From NCBI RefSeq assembly GCF_036370855.1, contig NW_026991398.1, forward strand, positions 2,356,001 to 2,420,000: 64,000 nucleotides of DNA, given 5' to 3'. This document shows positions 59,060-64,000 of the stretch, in pieces (positions within the stretch are counted from its first letter, which is position 1; each line of letters starts with the position of its first letter). The DNA is from Dromaius novaehollandiae (lineage: Eukaryota; Chordata; Aves; Casuariiformes; Dromaiidae). Made by a program: the position numbers and the translations under genes. The notes under the pieces were generated by a model that was given only the letters and a program-made list of their open reading frames with translations, did not search any database and was not told the DNA's origin.

Positions 59060-60870
59060 CCCCTGGCTTTGTGTTTCACGAAAAAGCAAGAGAGAGCAGA
59101 GAGACATCAGTAAAGGTGGGGAGATTGCAAGGTGAGAGCAAGGTGAGGAAGCAGGCTGGGTGTCTAGAGACTGTAGGGAAAGAGGCACAGGTGCAGCACA
59201 GCACAGGACAGTGGTGAAGACAGCCTAGGGGACTGCCAAGGCTGAAAGCCTCCAATAGAGCTGAGGTCTTTGTCCTCCAAGAAACTTGGATGTTTTCTTC
59301 TGACTTTAACTTCTTGAGGGCTTTGTTCAGTCTCCTCTCAGTATCTGAGGTTCATGGACTCAGCACCAAATACACCAGAGAGGTCCTTAAAACGCAAAAA
59401 GCCCTAACATTCCATGTCACTGACCATAATTTCTTTCAGTTCTTCAAATCTTGTGTGGTTAATTGTAGAGGTTGCCGGAGTGTATTTACAAGAGGAAGAT
59501 TTCAATGAGCACCTAAAAAAAAAAAAAAAAAAGAAAAAGAAAGAAAAAGAAAAAAAAGGAATTTCTACTTTTGAAGTTTTACTTATTTTTCAGCTTTCAA
59601 AATAAGTGATATCCACACTCTCCAATTCATACTGACCCACTGGGTCTCCTAATGAAGTCTGGATGACTAGGAAAAGCAACACATTTGACAGGAAACCTGT
59701 ATGGACCACCTTCCTCCTCACCCTGCCCCAACCCTGCCCTTTCTCTCACCAGCCACTGGGGACTTACATTACTCTTGTTAAAAATCTAACCTTTTCTCAT
59801 TTGAGTCTGTAGCTGAATGTTACAGCTCCTATGCACCAATTCCCAGCTGCTTTCCTTAGAGAACTAGCTGTGGACACAGCAGGATTTCTCTTCATTACAA
59901 ACAAAAATAAAAAATGAAACAGTTTAATTAAACACCAGAAATACTCCTCCACTGTATGCTCATTAAGCCCAAGATGCCTCCACTGCTGTCCACTTTCCAC
60001 AAGGAATAACCTTCCTAGAAATGTTTTAGACAGATAGATAGGAAAGGACAGACAGAAACATAACTATGGAGCTGGTAAAGAGACAACTAGACTCCTGAAG
60101 GATGAGGCAAGCTTCAGACTCCCTGAAGCTCAGAGCAGCAACTGGAGAGCTGAGAGGTATCTGAATGGATACAAAGCAAGCGGAGGAGGAAAAGTGGAAA
60201 ACTGTGGAAAGTGCATATGTCCAGATAGTCTGATGCAAAGGGAATTTTAGAAATGGTTCTTTTAATCAGGGCATGTGAAAACACGTGGGAGATTCCTGAG
60301 ATTACTTCCACAGCATAATTAGAGAGAGCAGTGGTAACGCAAGTTGAGGGGCCTATCAATATTTCTTCTGCTGCTACTCACACCCTTCCTGAAATACCCT
60401 TCCTTCATACCCTTCCTGAAAATTTCCATTATTTCATCATGGGAAACATTGACATTTGTATTAAAGTTAGTTAGTCATTTTAGCTGATGGAAGTGTGTTC
60501 ATACTTTCTAAATGTTGAAAACAGTTCTTTCTTCAGCTTTCCAGGCAGAACTCAGGTGTCCAACCACCAGCACCCAGTGGCACTTGGAGAGGCCTCGGGG
60601 CATGTCAGGTACTGGCCAGGGCCTGGCAGCTCTCACAGCTCTCACCTGCGGGAGACCGTAGCCCCTCGAAACTGCAGAGGGGACCAGGGCACCTGCAATG
60701 GCACCAGATGTCCATGACCCTGTGACTGCATTCCCACCGCAGCTCTGAAAACCCCTTTCCTTTCCAAAGGAAAAAAAAAATCCCCCCAAAAGACCAGTAT
60801 ATTAAAAAAAAATAAGACAATAAAGCAAAGAAAGATAAGAACACAAGGAACTTCAAAGTTTTTTAAGAGC
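59060..60870. other. Duplicated noncoding flank (unit D)
   Basis: Homologous to 13.12-15.17 kb of unit A, including the 60.50-60.75 kb segment that is part of the IR2 arms. It contains an A-rich tract (59,513-59,563). No gene. Confidence 0.6.
59513..59563. repeat. A-rich simple repeat
   Basis: A run of A interrupted by single G residues, read directly. The unit-A equivalent (about 13,955) lacks it, so it expanded in this copy. Confidence 0.9.
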
Positions 60871-62034
60871 ACAGCTAACAGCTGAGAGTGCAGCTAGCAG
60901 AGGCAGCAAACAGAGGAAGGCCAAGGCCCATTTGGAATTAAATCTGGCAAGGGATGTCAAGGACAACAAGAAGGGCTTCTTCAAATACATCAGTAGCAAA
61001 AGGAAGACTAGGGAAAATGTGGGCCCGCTGCTGAATGGGGTGGGCGCCCTGGTGACGCAGGATACAGAGAACTCGGTCCAGTCTTGTTCAACTTCTTCAT
61101 TGGTGAGCTGGATGAAGGCACATAGTGCATTCTCAGCATGTTTGCTGATGAGACAAACCTGGGAGGAATGGCTGATACACCAGAAGGCTGTGCTGCAATT
61201 CAGAGGGTCCTTGACAGGCGGGAGAGATGGGCAGAGAGGAACCTCATGAACTTCAACAAAGGGAAGTGCAGGGTCCTGCACTGAGGGAGGAATAACCCCA
61301 TGCACCAGGAGAGGCTGGGGGCTGACCTGCTGGGAAGCAGCTCTGTGGAGAAGGACCTGGGAGTCCTGGTGGACAACAAGTTAACCCTGAGCCAGCAAGG
61401 TGCCCTTGTGGCCAAGAAGGCCAATGGTATCCTGGGGTGCATTAGGCAGAGTGTTGCCAGCAGGTCAAGGGAGGTGATCCTCCCCCTCTCCTCCACCCTG
61501 GTGAGGCCACACTGGAAGTACTGTGCCCAGTTCTGGGCTCCCCAGTACAAGAGAGACATGGCACTACTGGAGAGAGTCCAGCGTAGGGCTACAAAGATGA
61601 TGAGGGGACTGGAGCATCTCTCCTATGAGGAAAAGCTGAGAGAGCTGGCCCTGTTTAGCCTGGAGAAGAGAAGACTGAGAGGGGATCTTCTCAATGTCTA
61701 CAACTATCTGAAGGCAGGGTGGCAAGAGGATGGGGCCAGACTCTCTTCAGTGGTGCCGAGCGACAGGACAAGAGGCAACGGGCACAAATCGAAACACAGG
61801 AAGTTCCATCTGAACATGAGGAAAAACTTCTTTGCTGTGAGGGGGACAGAGCACCGGAACAGTCTGCCAAGAGAGGTTGTGGAGTCGCCTTCTCTGCAGA
61901 TATTCAAAAGCCAACTGGACACGATCCTGTTCAATGTGCTCTAGGTGCCCCTGCTTGAGCAGGGGGGTAGGCCTAGATGATCTCCAGAGGTCCCTTCCAA
62001 CCTCAACCATTCTGTGATTCTGTGATTCTGTGAT
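60870..62034 (+). mobile_element. CR1 LINE copy, internally deleted, relatively young
   Basis: Begins with the [20 protein letters not shown] and [14 protein letters not shown] region. It then has an internal deletion at about 61,075 (QDTEN joined to a later RT part) and continues to the 3' end. From 61,300 to 61,944 an uninterrupted 214-codon frame covers the C-terminal RT region ([58 protein letters not shown]). The 3' end carries three exact ATTCTGTG octamers (62,009-62,032), the CR1 hallmark. It is much better preserved than the other CR1 pieces here, so it probably inserted later. It sits exactly where unit-D flank switches to a copy of 46.15 kb sequence. Confidence 0.92.
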
Positions 62035-64000
62035 CTTAAGCACCACACATGGAGAAACCTTCCTGAGGCCTCTTAAAAACAAGCAGCCTGCTTTGGTGCC
62101 TAAAGGAGGAAGGCTGAGTCCTGTCCCATACTGTCCTGCATCCTACCTCTCCAAAAAGAGTGACCCACAGCAGAAATCAGTTTTGAAGCTCACCAAAGCA
62201 TCACCAAAATCAGTTTTGAAGCATCACCAAGCTCTGGCTTCCTGCACAGCTCTGCCCAGTGCAGAGATCTGTTAAGTATGGGGGTGCAGAAGTGACTTCT
62301 CCAGTGCCTCATTTTTAGATACTCCACAGCCTTTGACACCATCTGGGGACATTCCTGAAGGATTTATCAGCAAGTTCTGGAAAATAACTGGGGTGAAGGG
62401 AGGTGACTGCTTTCCAGGACATGAGGAGAAAACTGCCTGCTGTCTCCCTAGCTGTGCCATCTCCATGGCAGTGACCTCCTGAGCCCCCTGATGACACAAG
62501 CTGAGGTCACAGTGGGATGTGCTGCATCACAGGGAGGTCTCCCTGGTGCCACAGGGGTACCCTCACTTCCCTGTGAGGCCTGGTCACTGCTGGGCACCGC
62601 TCATGTGCTGCCTGCCACTGCCCTCTGGAGCCACTCCGTGGCAAGGAGAGGGCTTGGGAGCCACGCTGGGGCCCCTCACAGACAGGCAGAGAAAGAGAGA
62701 CCCACCAGAGATTTTTGTGCAACGAGACAGGAAGAGCGTCCTTCCTCCTCGTCTTAGAGGCAAGCCAAGAGCAAGGGGACAAGCAAGACGGAGGACTGAT
62801 GGACCACCACCATCAGCCCAGACCCCAGTTCCTTGTTCCCAGTGCTCCTGCAGATCTCCACCAAGGGTAAGGGCTTTGGGAGCTCCTTCCTGAAGAGTCA
62901 CAGAAAGACTGCTAACTATAAAAAAGGATGTGGATCCTGGGCTGTGGGGGTGGCTGCACAGGGTGGGGGCTGCCAAGAGAGCCTTGTTGTAGAGTCCTGA
63001 CTGGCTGGGGGGCACAATGTGGCAGGCAATGTCACTCCTGGGTGCTGGGGCTCGGCCCTAAGCCCCCAGGATCCTGTGGGGGTGGGGGCAATCCATGGCC
63101 AGGTTTCCCTGGGAGTGGGTCCCCCTTTGGGATCTGGCTCTGGCAGGAAAGGGGTGCTGCATCCCAGAGGCTGGGGTATCCTGCAGTTCTGTGCGGCTCT
63201 CAAGAGCCTGCTGGAAATGCCCTTGCTGGAAATGGATCCTTCACCTAGTAATAAATCCTAGTAGTCTACTTGTTTGGAAGAACCTCTGTTCCTTCCCCAT
63301 GGATCCTCTTCTGCCTTCATTTTGGCAGAGCATGTTTTGGGCAAGGAGATGCCATCTTCAGATGGTCACAGCCCCTGTCCTCCTGCAAATGGGGGCCAAA
63401 CCTCTGCAGCCAGAAGAAAGCATGCTTGGGAGAGCAGCTTGGAAACAGGTGGGGGTGCCAGTGCCACTCCATAAGCCCTGGCTGATCCCAAGCATTCTTC
63501 TTTGAGCGGCAGTGGGCAGTGCTGGGGGGAGTCCATCAGGGCCATCTACACCAGCCCTCCTCCAGGCCCTAAACCATTGGCAGGCCCAGAGCTGCTCTCT
63601 CCATCACTGCCCCCTCATCACTGCCCCGTGCCCCCATGGGCTCCTCAGCCCTATGGAGTGACCTGCCAGGGCCCAGCCCAGCCCCGCGGAGAGCAGCCCC
63701 TGCCTGGCTGCAGCCCAGCCCTGCCAGGCGCAGCGTGAGGGCTGCCGAGCCCCGGGCTGCCAAGAGCAGGGTGTCCGGGCCCCAGGGGACAGAGGATACT
63801 GTCCTGCCCCACCCGGCCCTGCCCTGGGGCAGCAGGACACTGCCCGCAGGCTCCGGCACCCCAGCCATGCCCAGGGCCCACGCACCAGCACCAGGGCCAG
63901 CACCAGCACCGGCCCCGGGTGCAGGGCAGCCAGGAGCTCCACAGGGCCCCTGCGGCAGAGCCCAGACCCTGCAGGGCAGCGGCCAGGCCCCAGGGCCCCG
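62035..64000 (+). repeat. Direct duplicate of 46.15-48.05 kb (edge of a further unit)
   Basis: Starts with CTTAAGCACCAC followed by ATGGAGAAACCTTCCTGAGG (compare 46,146-46,182). It remains colinear through GTGGGATGTGCTGCATCACA (62,511; 46,681) and CATGTTTTGGGC (63,330; 47,498) into the GC-rich block (63,480-64,000), running off the window. It corresponds in inverted form to 20.5-22.0 kb. The GC-rich end differs from copy 2 by an insertion near 63,640-63,770. No gene is recognised; GC-driven frames are ignored. Confidence 0.8.

Noticed and set aside
61300..61944. Open 214-codon frame as an independent gene
   Set aside because: It is the C-terminal reverse-transcriptase part of a CR1 element, confirmed by the ATTCTGTG octamers after it; annotated as mobile element.

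Overview
The window looks like a bird genome, or at least a sauropsid one. All four intact genes are single-exon-coding olfactory receptors (ORs) of the OR14 / gamma-c type that is massively expanded in birds. The dominant retroelement is CR1, one copy ending in the typical ATTCTGTG 3' octamers. There is no operon-like organisation, and I recognise no other protein-coding gene. I infer the lineage from gene families only; the species is not identified.

Layout. 1-736: 3' part of an R2-like (site-specific, restriction-like-endonuclease) retrotransposon on the minus strand, running off the left edge. 740-1,980: a degenerate minisatellite (unit about 60 bases, with a recurrent TGAGGTCA) interrupted by a CR1 piece. 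2,345-4,485 and 14,625-17,280: arms of one inverted repeat enclosing OR-A (5,851-6,786, minus). 17,280-18,230: no recognised feature. 18,230-31,767 and 35,010-49,400: arms of a second, much larger inverted repeat, carrying OR-B (28,655-29,590, plus) and OR-C (37,017-38,123, minus) tail to tail around a 3.24-kb spacer. 49,400-51,020: CR1 debris. 51,020-60,870: a further unit with OR-D (52,926-53,861, minus). 60,870-62,034: a relatively young CR1 copy. 62,035-64,000: a direct copy of 46.15-48.05 kb.

The whole region is therefore built from one duplicated unit: a GC-rich 3' flank, the OR exon, several kb of 5' flank, a CR1 block, and more flank. It is present four times with an OR, once as an orphan 3' flank without an OR (in the palindrome spacer), and partly again at the right edge. 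Units A, C and D lie on the minus strand and unit B on the plus strand. Each OR exon is preceded by a plausible splice acceptor, so transcription probably starts upstream. A block of about 55 bases conserved in all four units, 2.2-2.7 kb upstream of each start codon, with homeodomain-like TAAT and Olf/EBF-like TTCCC motifs, is my best promoter candidate.

The most notable points are the large OR-bearing palindrome, mosaic divergence inside the OR exons against near-identical flanks, a stop-loss in OR-C that adds 57 residues, and the R2-like fragment outside any visible rDNA context. Duplicon, repeat-arm and retroelement boundaries were read by eye and are approximate (tens of bases). CDS ends, short motifs and simple-repeat runs were read directly from the sequence.
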